A stretch of 64,000 nucleotides of DNA, from contig OZ255706.1 in the NCBI GenBank assembly GCA_965277025.1, positions 3,286,001-3,350,000 of the forward strand. Direction: 5' to 3'. Positions 9,500 through 17,378 of this stretch are shown piece after piece; within the stretch, counting starts at the first letter, position 1, and each line of letters opens with the position of its first letter. Source of the stretch: Methylomarinum sp965277025 (GTDB lineage Bacteria; Pseudomonadota; Gammaproteobacteria; Methylococcales; Methylomonadaceae). The notes beneath the pieces are model-generated. The model saw only the letters and a program-made list of their open reading frames with translations. It ran no database searches and had not been told where the DNA came from. The position numbers and the translations under genes were made by a program.

Positions 9500-9505
9500 C
9501 TTCTA

Positions 9506-10098
9506 TTGACGAACAAAATGGTCGCCAATACCGGTAAAGCCAACGACACGCCACCGACAAAAATTTGACGGCTCCAGGCGACTATCATCCATAGATTAGC
9601 AGTATTTGTGCCAACCTCGCCGACAGGCAACGTGGTAAAGCTTTGCGCCAGCATTTCTATCAGGATTAAATGTCCATTGACAGCCAGAAAAATCAAACTG
9701 GCGGAGATAATGAAGATTTGCGCCACCACCGGCACTTGAACGCCAGTCGCCGGATCAACCAGCGAGGCGAAGCCCAGCCCCATGCTATAGGCGATTGACT
9801 GGCCGGCAACCAGCATGACGGAAAAAACCATTTGCAGAATAAAGCCTGTGGCAATACCTAAAAAGACCTGTTGTACTACAATCATCAATCCAGAATAACT
9901 GAGCAACGCAACTGAAGGCATTGGCGGCAAAACCGGCATCATGACAAAGGTAATCATTACCGCCAGCATAACGCGAATACGAGCCGGTACTCGCTGACCA
10001 CTGAATATCGGCACAGAAATGAACATGGAGCCAATACGAAAAAAAGGCCAGATAAAAGAGGCCAGCCAGGTCAACAATTGCTGCTCGGTAACTGTCAT
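9506..10098 (-). pseudogene. fliR: fliR, 5' fragment, cut by IS-A
   Basis: The N-terminal ~197 residues of FliR, with several hydrophobic membrane segments (WLASFIWPFFRIGSMFISVPIFSG at the start). The ATG at 10096-10098 overlaps the fliQ stop as ATGA. The frame runs on into the IS-A end and stops at 9460, adding ~15 foreign residues. The rest of the gene is at 6878-7061. FliR completes the FliPQR export channel, so this truncation is expected to be null. Confidence 0.93.
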
Positions 10099-10368
10099 CC
10101 GATCAAGGTTGGGATTTCACGCACCAGTGTTTGGAAATAATCGATCAGCATCTGTAACATGGCGGGGCCGGCCAGCATCAGGACGATAATGATAGTGGCC
10201 AGTTTGGGGGATAAAGGTCAGGGTTTGTTCCTGAATGGAGGTCGCCGCCTGAAACATGGAGACCAACAAACCAATCGCCAGGGAGGACAATAAAATTGGC
10301 GCCAGCAGTTTAACCGCCACCAAAACCGTTTCCTGGGCAATCACTGAAATGGTGTCGGGTGTCATCAT
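10095..10368 (-). pseudogene. fliQ: fliQ, flagellar export gate subunit, frameshifted
   Basis: FliQ is the small two-helix subunit of the export gate core. The start is normal (MTPDTISVIAQETVLVAVKLLAP to EQTLTFIP), then the frame shifts at a run of five G (10206-10210; five C on the coding strand). Dropping one C restores a textbook ending, KLATIIIVLMLAGPAMLQML to REIPTLIG, of 90 residues, with a stop overlapping the fliR ATG. As written, the product loses its second membrane helix. The interval of 274 bases is one more than a multiple of three. A homopolymer sequencing error is possible. Confidence 0.88.
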
Positions 10369-10384
10369 CGTATTTTCCCGTTAA

Positions 10385-11131
10385 TCAAACATAGAAACTG
10401 GCCGCCAGCATTTCCATCACCAGCGACCAGCCATCGGCCAGCACAAACAACATGATTTTAAACGGCAAAGAAACAATCATCGGCGACAACATCATCATCC
10501 CCATTGACATCAATACACTGGCAACGACCAAATCGATAATCAAAAAGGGTAAAAACAATAAAAATCCGATTTGAAAGGCAGTTTTTAATTCACTGGTAAC
10601 ATAAGCCGGCAGCAGCAATGAAAACGGCACATCATCGACTGACTGAAAATCATCACGATTGGTAATGCGCATAAACATTTCCAGATCAGTTTCCCGGGTT
10701 TGTCTGAGCATAAAGGTTCTAAAAGGTCCTGATGCTTTTTCCAGCGCCGTAGTCAGTGATATTTTGTCTTCCATGTAAGGCTGGACTGCCTCAGTATTGA
10801 CCTTGTCAAAAACCGGCATCATGATAAAAAAGGTTAGAAACAATGACAAGCCAAACAAGACCTGATTACTTGGGGCTTGTGCGGTGCCAATAGCCTGTCT
10901 GAGCAATCCCAGTACGATAACAATACGGGTAAAGGAGGTCATCGTCAGCAACATGGCCGGCAGTAAGGTAAGCAGGGTCATCAAGGCCAAGATCTGGATG
11001 GTGACCGTATATTCCTGCCCGCCCTGAGCATTGGTGGTAACAGTTACCGCCTGAATACCGGGCGCTGCCATCAGGGTTAATTCGGGCATCATCGACAAAG
11101 CCAAACCCACCAGCAACAAAACTTGCCTCAT
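10385..11131 (-). CDS. fliP: Flagellar export gate protein FliP
   Basis: A 248-residue FliP with a cleavable signal-like N-terminus (VLLLVGLALSMMPELTLMA). The conserved TIQILALMTLLTLLPAMLLTMTSF block and the C-terminal SMGMMMLSP segment follow, with about four membrane helices. FliP forms the pentameric pore of the export gate with FliQ and FliR. The start overlaps the fliO stop (11128-11131). This gene appears intact, unlike its two partners. Confidence 0.95.
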   Translation of the reverse strand: MRQVLLLVGLALSMMPELTLMAAPGIQAVTVTTNAQGGQEYTVTIQILALMTLLTLLPAMLLTMTSFTRIVIVLGLLRQAIGTAQAPSNQVLFGLSLFLTFFIMMPVFDKVNTEAVQPYMEDKISLTTALEKASGPFRTFMLRQTRETDLEMFMRITNRDDFQSVDDVPFSLLLPAYVTSELKTAFQIGFLLFLPFLIIDLVVASVLMSMGMMMLSPMIVSLPFKIMLFVLADGWSLVMEMLAASFYV

Positions 11132-11595
11132 CCCTCGTTCCTCTTCATTGCCTGCGCCAGTTTTTGGCTAAACGACGCTATTTGAGGAGAATCAGTTTCG
11201 TTATTCAACTGTTCATCACCTTCCAAAACCAGTAATTTTTCTATCCGCCCTGGCGTAATTCCTAACAATAATTGCTTGTCCCCAACCTGGATCAATACCA
11301 GTTTTTCGCGCATGCCCAAAGCCAGCCCGGTAACAATTTTGAGTTGCTGTGTGGCAGAACCGACCAAATGCTGGGTTTTGCGAATCACCCAAACGCAGAA
11401 CAAAAAAATGACCAGCACCAGTAATAAACTGGCTATCCAGCTGGCAACTTGCTGAAATGACACCGCCCCATTGGATTTAGCAAAGCCCGATTCTGTCGCG
11501 CTAACGACAAAAGGCAGGGATTGCAGTAACAAGCCAGTGAGCAATTGCTGACCGGTTCGAGATGACGTTTTTTTCAGCGCCTTAAATGTTTTCAT
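11128..11595 (-). CDS. fliO: Flagellar assembly protein FliO
   Basis: A 155-residue single-pass membrane protein that helps assemble the FliP pore. It has a hydrophobic N-terminal segment, a clear membrane helix near residues 50-72 (IASLLLVLVIFLFCVWVI) and the typical cytoplasmic block (LALGMREKLVLIQVGDKQLLLGITPGRI). It lies between fliN and fliP with overlapping start and stop codons (TAATG with fliN). The frame is intact. Confidence 0.92.
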   Translation of the reverse strand: MKTFKALKKTSSRTGQQLLTGLLLQSLPFVVSATESGFAKSNGAVSFQQVASWIASLLLVLVIFLFCVWVIRKTQHLVGSATQQLKIVTGLALGMREKLVLIQVGDKQLLLGITPGRIEKLLVLEGDEQLNNETDSPQIASFSQKLAQAMKRNEG

Positions 11596-12076
11596 TAGCC
11601 CAGTTTTTTCACTCGTTCAGAAGGACTGATGACATCTGTCAAACGAATACCAAATTTATCGTTCACCACCACTTCACCATGAGCGATCAATGTTCCATTG
11701 ACCAAAACATCCATCGGTTCGCCGGCAAAACGGTCCAGCTCCACAACAGAGCCTTGATTGAGTTGTAAAAGATTACGAATATTGATGCGCGTCCTGCCAA
11801 TTTCCATTGAAATGGTCACTGGAACATCCAGAATAATATCCAGATTGACATCTTTGTCTAAGCCAACCGCTTGATTATCTGTCTCTTGGCTATTGTCTTC
11901 CAGATCAGGAAACTCAGCCGAATCAACCCCACCCGATTCCTCAGCCTGAGCCTGCTCCTGCAGCGCATCGCCCCAATCAGCTTCGGGGCATCGGAGGATG
12001 AATCAGTCTCGCCTTGTTCGGCCATTGCGGCCGCCCAATCATCACCTACCGGTTCTTCATTATCGTTTTCACTCAT
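11595..12076 (-). pseudogene. fliN: fliN, motor switch protein, frameshifted
   Basis: FliN is a C-ring protein that binds CheY-P and export cargo. The N-terminus (MSENDNEEPVGDDWAAAMAEQ) is read in one frame to about residue 31, then frame is lost at a run of four G (11985-11988). The adjacent frame continues plausibly (EADWGDALQEQ) into the conserved SpoA domain (ISMEIGRTRINIRNLLQLNQG to ISPSERVKKLG). The interval is one base short of 161 codons, so a single-base deletion explains it. An internal ATG at 11819 could still make a 74-residue SpoA fragment. A homopolymer error is possible. Confidence 0.87.
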
Positions 12077-12101
12077 CTTTTATCCTGTCGCTCACCAAAT
12101 T

Positions 12102-13081
12102 TTATATCGAATCCTGGGTCAACTTTTCTTCAATCTGAGTGGCGTAATTTCCATCAGACACCCCCAGTTTCCCTCGAAACACCGGAACATCTTCTGCCAT
12201 TAACACAACCGAATCAGGCATATCGATAGGAATGATATCGCCTTATTTAAACTGCATGACATCTTTTAAATTTACTACTTTCTCGACTAATACACTGTGC
12301 AGTGGCACATCACTACGCATCACCTCCTTACGCAATGACTCCTGCCAGCGATCATCCACTTCGCCACGGTCACTGGTAACGGCATCGAGCAACTCCCGGA
12401 TAGGTTCGATCATTGAATAAGGAATGACAATATTCAAGTCACCGCCCCCCCTTCAAGTTCGATATGGATTGTAGAAATGACGACAATTTCAGATGGGCTG
12501 ACGATATTGGCAAACTGTGGATTGACTTCGGAATTGATGTATTCAAAATCAATTTCCATGACTGGTTTCCAGGCTTCTTCAAGGTCTTTGAACAACAAGT
12601 CCAGAATCAGCCGGATAATGCGCATTTCAGTCATGGTAAATTCCCGGCCTTCAACCTTGTTATAAAATTGTCCGCCACCACCAAAAAAATTATCTACTGC
12701 GGTAAACACCAGCCTCGGTTCCATCACCACCAAGGCCCTGCCTCTAAGTGGCGCCATACGGATGATATTCAAATTGGTAGGCACAAACAGACTCTGAATA
12801 AATTCAGAAAACTTCTGGATTTGAATGCCTGAAACCGATATTCCGGCCGAACGCCGGAGAAAATTGAAAATCGAGACTCGGAAATAACGCGCCAAACGCT
12901 CATTTATCATTTCCAGAGTCGGCATCCGCCCCCGGACTATGCGCTCCTGATTGGCGAAATCATAGGGCCGGGTTCCAGCCTCGCTTTCTTCTGCCGGCGC
13001 CTCGGTTTCTACATCGCCATCATCGACACCATGCAATAATGCATCGATTTCATCTTGTGAGAGAAGGTCTGCAGTGGACAT
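12102..13081 (-). pseudogene. fliM: fliM, motor switch protein, frameshift plus in-frame stop
   Basis: FliM is the central C-ring switch protein. The N-terminal CheY-binding segment (LLSQDEIDALL) and CheC-like middle domain are intact to about residue 210. A run of seven C (12446-12452; G7 on the coding strand) then shifts the frame; eight or five G would restore it (DLNIVIPYSMIEPIRELL). In the restored frame a TAA at 12243-12245 interrupts the SpoA domain (DVMQFK, stop, GDIIPIDMPDSV) before the expected end at 12102. The two independent lesions argue for real decay rather than one error. The start overlaps the fliL stop (TAATG). Confidence 0.88.
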
Positions 13082-13608
13082 TATTGCATTACAAACCGGG
13101 TAAAAAAGACTTCTTTAACACGTTCCTTGCCAGTCATTTTATCCATCACTTTATTTACCTCGTCCAGAATAATCTTTTGTAATTCTTCCTTGCCTTCTTT
13201 TGTCGCTAATTTTTCCGAGCCTGCCGCACTGATTGCCATCAACAAATTATTCACAATCATTGGATTGTGTTTTTTCAACAATTCTTCAGCTTCCGGGTCT
13301 TCGGTCAAAAACGACAAGCGGATTTCAATCAGGCTGGCCCGGCTGCCTTTGGGGAAGTTCACCCGCAACGGCTGTTCAAGATCAACATAAACCAACACCT
13401 TTTGTTGTTCGCCTTCGTCTTCCTCAGTTTCTTCTTCGGCTTTTGTTTCGGCCTGTTCGGCATTTTCACCTTCGGTGGCCGGCTCCTCTCCGCCCATAAA
13501 GAAATATGCGCCGCCACCGCCCGCCAATAACAGCACCACAACAGCGATAATCATGATCATTTTTTTAGAAGACTTGGTCTCTTCTGTATTTTCTGCTTCT
13601 TCGGCCAT
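13081..13608 (-). CDS. fliL: Flagellar basal-body protein FliL
   Basis: A 175-residue FliL: a short cytoplasmic N-terminus, one membrane helix (MIMIIAVVVLLLAGGGGAYFFM), an acidic linker rich in Glu and a conserved periplasmic domain ending TRFVMQ. FliL rings the stators and supports torque. It is the first gene of the fliLMNOPQR-flhB block. Its Shine-Dalgarno AAGGAT (coding strand, ~7 bases before ATG) lies within the 9-bp duplication made by the adjacent IS-C, so translation signals survive although the promoter is now 1.2 kb away. Confidence 0.93.
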   Translation of the reverse strand: MAEEAENTEETKSSKKMIMIIAVVVLLLAGGGGAYFFMGGEEPATEGENAEQAETKAEEETEEDEGEQQKVLVYVDLEQPLRVNFPKGSRASLIEIRLSFLTEDPEAEELLKKHNPMIVNNLLMAISAAGSEKLATKEGKEELQKIILDEVNKVMDKMTGKERVKEVFFTRFVMQ

Positions 13609-13623
13609 CAGTTAATCCTTTTC

Positions 13624-14845
13624 CTCTGTACATGACAAAAATTAACTTATGACAAATGAGTCTCATGTATTCCAGTGACAAAAGGTATGGGTTGCAAAAG
13701 AGCAATCACTTTTCTAATCATCCTTTTTGATTGAGATAAGACATTAAACAACGTTGAGCGGATACAATCTAATCCATATCGAAACAGGCTTTGCGCGAGC
13801 CGCTGATGTGTTTTGGTTTTTATTGGTAACTCGCAATCATGTTTCCATTCGCCTGCTTTATGTGACCAACAGAAAGCAATAACGGGAAGTACTAACAATT
13901 TTTTGATCCGAAGATAACCGACTACACGCGTTTCCTCAAGTTTGAATCCCCGTCCTTTTAAACAGCCGAAAAGCGTTTCGATATCCCAACGCAAGCCATA
14001 AATTTTAATCGCGTCAGGGTTCAAATGCTGACAGACGATGATTAATAACTCACCATCACTCAGCCGTAACCCACTGAGATAAATTGAACAATTTCCCGAA
14101 TAGCGCGCTGTTGAGAGGTGTCGTGTGCTACCCGGCTTAAGCCCATAAAACAAACGCTCTACGCGTATTCGCTGGCCTTGGGCATTGGTTGTCCAGGCGT
14201 TGTTGCGAATACGGATATAAAAGGGAATCTCTTGCTCAAACAACCAGCCCATCCATTCGTCTCCAATAAACTCCCGATCAGCCAAAAGACCTTTGATGTG
14301 ATGTCGGCCAAACTGCGCAATAAAGCGTTTCATCAGCGCTATACGTTCCTTCGTATTAGAGTTGCCCCGCTTGTTTAAAGGCAACCAATACACAGGAATG
14401 GCGGCACCCCGATAAACCACGGCAAGCACCAGCAGATTAATATTGGTTTTACCCCACTTCCAATTCGTCCTGTCTAACGTCAGATAGTAATCCTGATCAG
14501 TGAAACCAAACAGTTTCATGATGAAATGAGCGACTTCATTGTAATCCAGCCAATGGTCACTGAAAAATCGTTGCATCCGTCGATATCGTGAGGAAATTTT
14601 TGCCCGACGGGGAAAGAATACGGCGAGCTGGGCCAGATTGACCGTGCTAACTGCCATCAAAGCAATTAACATACCCACAAAACAAACGATTCTTGCCTTG
14701 TTCCATTGAAAGTGCTCAGTTAATATGACGGTCAGCTCGTTGATTTGTAATGTCCCGTTATTCATATTCGCTAAAACAAAATGCGGTATTTAATTACATT
14801 TCAACGAGCTACGCCAGCTTTTAATATTTTTTGTCATGTACAGAG
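13624..14845 (-). mobile_element. IS-C copy 2 (IS4 family) in the fliL 5' leader
   Basis: A complete 1222-bp IS-C with ends CTCTGTACATGAC and its inverse. It is flanked by the 9-bp duplication ATCCTTTTC (13615-13623 and 14846-14854). It lies between fliL and a probable sigma-54 promoter (14871-14886), with its transposase gene pointing the same way as the flagellar operon. It separates the operon from its promoter without touching coding sequence. Confidence 0.96.
13647..14765 (-). CDS. IS4-family transposase (IS-C copy 2)
   Basis: A 372-residue IS4-family DDE transposase. It shows LTLDRTNWKWG (first D), LLADREFIG (second D) and the IS4 signature Y-x2-R-x3-E-x6-K (YGLRWDIETLFGCLK). The frame is complete. 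Small differences from copy 3 (for example RWDIETLFGCLK versus RWEIETLFGGLK, and YSGN versus YLGN) show that the copies have drifted slightly. It would be transcribed by read-through from the flagellar sigma-54 promoter. Confidence 0.95.
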   Translation of the reverse strand: MNNGTLQINELTVILTEHFQWNKARIVCFVGMLIALMAVSTVNLAQLAVFFPRRAKISSRYRRMQRFFSDHWLDYNEVAHFIMKLFGFTDQDYYLTLDRTNWKWGKTNINLLVLAVVYRGAAIPVYWLPLNKRGNSNTKERIALMKRFIAQFGRHHIKGLLADREFIGDEWMGWLFEQEIPFYIRIRNNAWTTNAQGQRIRVERLFYGLKPGSTRHLSTARYSGNCSIYLSGLRLSDGELLIIVCQHLNPDAIKIYGLRWDIETLFGCLKGRGFKLEETRVVGYLRIKKLLVLPVIAFCWSHKAGEWKHDCELPIKTKTHQRLAQSLFRYGLDCIRSTLFNVLSQSKRMIRKVIALLQPIPFVTGIHETHLS

Positions 14846-14870
14846 ATCCTTTTCGACTACTTTTCATATA

Positions 14871-14886
14871 AGCAAAACACAGGCCA
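14871..14886 (-). promoter_or_regulatory. Probable sigma-54 (RpoN) promoter of the fliL operon
   Basis: On the minus strand the sequence TGGCCTGTGTTTTGCT matches the -24/-12 pattern, with GG and GC separated by exactly ten bases. It would start transcription near 14860, just before the IS-C insertion, and point at fliL. RpoN control of fliLMNOPQR is established in Pseudomonas-type flagellar systems. The same bases form the 7-bp hairpin AACACAG/CTGTGTT (14876-14896). Confidence 0.65.
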
Positions 14887-14998
14887 TTACTGTGTTATTG
14901 ATAAAAATCAAAGATTTGAAAGAGACTCATCTAGAGCCTGTCATTTCTTTGACGGGGTTCAAAGATTTAGCTTTTACTGTACGAAGAATAGCAAATTC

Positions 14999-16528
14999 TC
15001 AATTATTTTCCTGACCGCCGGCAAAAAATTTATAAGCCAGATTATCCGACTCTTCCTGGAAAACAAAACCCAAATCAGTCAGGAGCTGCTTGAATTCCCG
15101 CCGGTCGGATTTTTTCATTTGCAAGCCAATCAATACCTTACCGAACGCCGCGCCATGATTGCGATAATGAAACAGGCTGATATTCCAGCGCCCGCCCAGA
15201 CTGGTCAAAAATTTCAACAACGCGCCAGGGCGTTCCGGAAATTGCAGGCTGTAGACAATTTCATTCAGCTCACAAGGAGCATGACCACCGACCATATAAC
15301 GAATATGGTCTTTGGCCAGTTCATTATCGGTCATATCTGTCACTTTAAATCCATCGTCTTCCAACTGATTGATCAACGTGGCCCTGTCGGTTTCTTCACC
15401 ACTGCTGCTGATGCCGACAAAAACCTGGGCAATCTGTTGATGAAAATAACGATAATTGAATTCGGTGATATTGCGCTTGCCCAGCATTTTACAAAAACGC
15501 ATAAAGCTTCCCGGTTTCTCTGGAATTGCCACTGCCAACAAAATTTCCCGGTGCTCTCCTACTTGCGACCTTTCTGCGACATAACGAAGACGATCAAAAT
15601 TGATATTGGCGCCGCTTCCGATAGCAATAAATGTTTGCTGGCTGACGCCTTGTTGTTCGATATATTTTTTCACCCCAGCCACAGCCAATGCGCCAGCAGG
15701 TTCGGCCACCGATCGGGTATCATCAAAAATATCCTTTATAGCCGCACAGATTTCATCGGTGTTGACGACAATCACCTCATCAACATAGTGGTGAGCGATT
15801 TTAAACGGCTCTTTGCCCACCTGCTTGACCGCCACCCCATCGGCAAACAGGCCAACTTGCTTTATCGTCACCCGCCGGCCGGATTTCATCGCGCGATTAA
15901 GACAATCTGCATCATCCGGTTCCACGCCGATAATTTTGACTTCCGGCCGAACAAACTTTATAAAAGCGGCAACCCCGGCAATCAAACCACCACCGCCAAC
16001 CGGAACAAAAATCGCATCGATTGGACCATTATGTTGACGAAGAATTTCCATGCCAACCGTTCCCTGACCGGCGATGACATCGGGATCATCATAAGGATGA
16101 ATAAAAGTCATGCCTTTTTCTTCCGCCAGTTGTTTGGCATGTTCACAAGCTTCATCGTAAGAGTCACCAAACAAAACCGTTTTGGCGCCACGCGCCCGAA
16201 CCGACTTGACCTTGATCTCGGGGGTCGTTTTCGGCATCACAATCAGCGCCTTGATGCCTAATTTCTTCGCCGATAAAGCCACTCCCTGAGCATGGTTACC
16301 TGCAGAAGCCGCTATCACACCATTGGCTTTTTCAGCTTCGGTCAATTGGATGATTTTATTGTAAGCACCGCGCAATTTGAATGAGAAAACCGGTTGCAAA
16401 TCCTCGCGTTTCAAAAAAACCTGATTATTCAATCGAGCGGATAAAACCGTAGCGAAATCCAATGGCGTTTCTACTGCAACGTCATAAACCCTGGCCCGCA
16501 AGATGCGTTCAATATACTTTTGTATCAT
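14999..16528 (-). CDS. ilvA: Threonine dehydratase (threonine ammonia-lyase), biosynthetic
   Basis: A 509-residue IlvA that deaminates threonine to 2-oxobutanoate, the first step of isoleucine synthesis. The PLP lysine sits in FSFKLRGAYNK (~residue 50), and the glycine-rich phosphate loop in GGGGLIAGVAAF (~residue 186). Two ACT-like regulatory domains follow from ~residue 330 (PEKPGSFMRF and PERPGALLKF), giving the full-length, isoleucine-inhibited type. It is transcribed away from rpiA. The frame is complete. Confidence 0.96.
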   Translation of the reverse strand: MIQKYIERILRARVYDVAVETPLDFATVLSARLNNQVFLKREDLQPVFSFKLRGAYNKIIQLTEAEKANGVIAASAGNHAQGVALSAKKLGIKALIVMPKTTPEIKVKSVRARGAKTVLFGDSYDEACEHAKQLAEEKGMTFIHPYDDPDVIAGQGTVGMEILRQHNGPIDAIFVPVGGGGLIAGVAAFIKFVRPEVKIIGVEPDDADCLNRAMKSGRRVTIKQVGLFADGVAVKQVGKEPFKIAHHYVDEVIVVNTDEICAAIKDIFDDTRSVAEPAGALAVAGVKKYIEQQGVSQQTFIAIGSGANINFDRLRYVAERSQVGEHREILLAVAIPEKPGSFMRFCKMLGKRNITEFNYRYFHQQIAQVFVGISSSGEETDRATLINQLEDDGFKVTDMTDNELAKDHIRYMVGGHAPCELNEIVYSLQFPERPGALLKFLTSLGGRWNISLFHYRNHGAAFGKVLIGLQMKKSDRREFKQLLTDLGFVFQEESDNLAYKFFAGGQENN

Positions 16529-16664
16529 GGATAAGTGCTGAAAATTTAGTCTTAATCAGGTATTATCCCATAGAATAAAAATACCCTGACAAGAGTCTCC
16601 ATAAAAAATCCATTTCAGGCATTTTTGAGAGTCTCTTCTTCTTAACCCATAACCAGGATAAACA

Positions 16665-17321
16665 ATGACACAAGATGAATTAAAAAAACAAGTCGCTCAG
16701 GAAGCCATAAAATACATCAAAAACGTACCCATTGTCGGCGTCGGCACAGGCTCTACCGTCAACTTTTTTATCGAAATGCTGGCCGACCATAAAGCCGGTA
16801 TTGAAGGTGCGGTATCAAGTTCCGAAGCGAGCACGCAACGGCTGAAAGACATCGGTATTCCCGTTCTGGATTTAAACAGCGTCGGTGATATTGAAGTGTA
16901 TGTCGATGGCGCTGACGAAGTCGATCCGCGCAAAAAACTGATCAAAGGCGGTGGCGGCGCATTGACCCGGGAAAAAATCATCGCCGCGGCCAGCCGTAAA
17001 TTCGTTTGTATCGCTGACGAAACCAAATGCGTTGAGGTATTGGGGAAATTCCCGTTACCTGTTGAAGTGATTCCAATGGCGCGCAGTTATGTCGCCCGTG
17101 AAATGGTCAAATTAGGCGGTCAACCGGTTTGGCGTGAAGATTATTACACCGATAACGGTAATGAAATCCTCGATGTTCACAATCTTGAAATCCTGAATCC
17201 AATCGAAATGGAAAAAACCATCAATAATATTGTCGGCGTCGTAACCGTTGGTATTTTCGCCATGCGAGATGCCGATGTCGTATTGATCGGTAAAGGTGAG
17301 CGTGTCGAAGTGATGGAATAA
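16665..17321 (+). CDS. rpiA: Ribose-5-phosphate isomerase A
   Basis: A 218-residue RpiA interconverting ribose 5-phosphate and ribulose 5-phosphate in the pentose phosphate pathway. Visible motifs are the GTGSTVNFFI phosphate loop (~residue 27), DGADEVDP (~residue 81) and KGGGGALTREKI (~residue 94). The ATG at 16665 follows AGGATAAACA, a usable ribosome site. It has its own leader, diverges from ilvA, and is followed by a strong terminator shared with moaA. Confidence 0.97.
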   Translation: MTQDELKKQVAQEAIKYIKNVPIVGVGTGSTVNFFIEMLADHKAGIEGAVSSSEASTQRLKDIGIPVLDLNSVGDIEVYVDGADEVDPRKKLIKGGGGALTREKIIAAASRKFVCIADETKCVEVLGKFPLPVEVIPMARSYVAREMVKLGGQPVWREDYYTDNGNEILDVHNLEILNPIEMEKTINNIVGVVTVGIFAMRDADVVLIGKGERVEVME

Positions 17322-17350
17322 CCTCAAGTTCTGCAAAAAGCATTATCGAG

Positions 17351-17378
17351 AAAAAGACGCCACTCCTGGCGTCTTTTT
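17351..17378. terminator. Bidirectional terminator between rpiA and moaA
   Basis: The arms AAAAAGACGCC and GGCGTCTTTTT form a GC-rich hairpin with a four-base loop, flanked by A and T runs on the two sides. It should stop both converging transcripts, rpiA from the left and moaA from the right. The moaA stop codon is at the very edge of the hairpin. Confidence 0.9.

Larger units (their letters stand above)
7067..9505 (+). mobile_element. IS-A copy 1, inserted in fliR and itself carrying IS-B
   Basis: The ends are TAGAAGTTACGCATTGAC and its inverse, flanked by the 5-bp duplication TTGAC. The total is 2439 bp; subtracting the IS-B insert with its TA duplication (1314 bp) leaves 1125 bp, exactly the length of the two other IS-A copies. 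IS-A entered fliR first and IS-B followed into the transposase gene, so this copy is dead unless IS-B excises precisely. Confidence 0.95.

Noticed and set aside
7067..9505. Composite transposon carrying cargo
   Set aside because: All internal sequence is accounted for by IS-A and IS-B; no passenger gene is present.
12446..12452. Phase-variable fliM through a G7 tract
   Set aside because: A second lesion (TAA at 12243-12245) and damage to four neighbouring flagellar genes make decay more likely than switching.
14831..16261. Long plus-strand open frame opposite ilvA
   Set aside because: It is an antisense shadow: the minus-strand frame has all IlvA motifs, and the plus-strand translation shows no recognisable domain.
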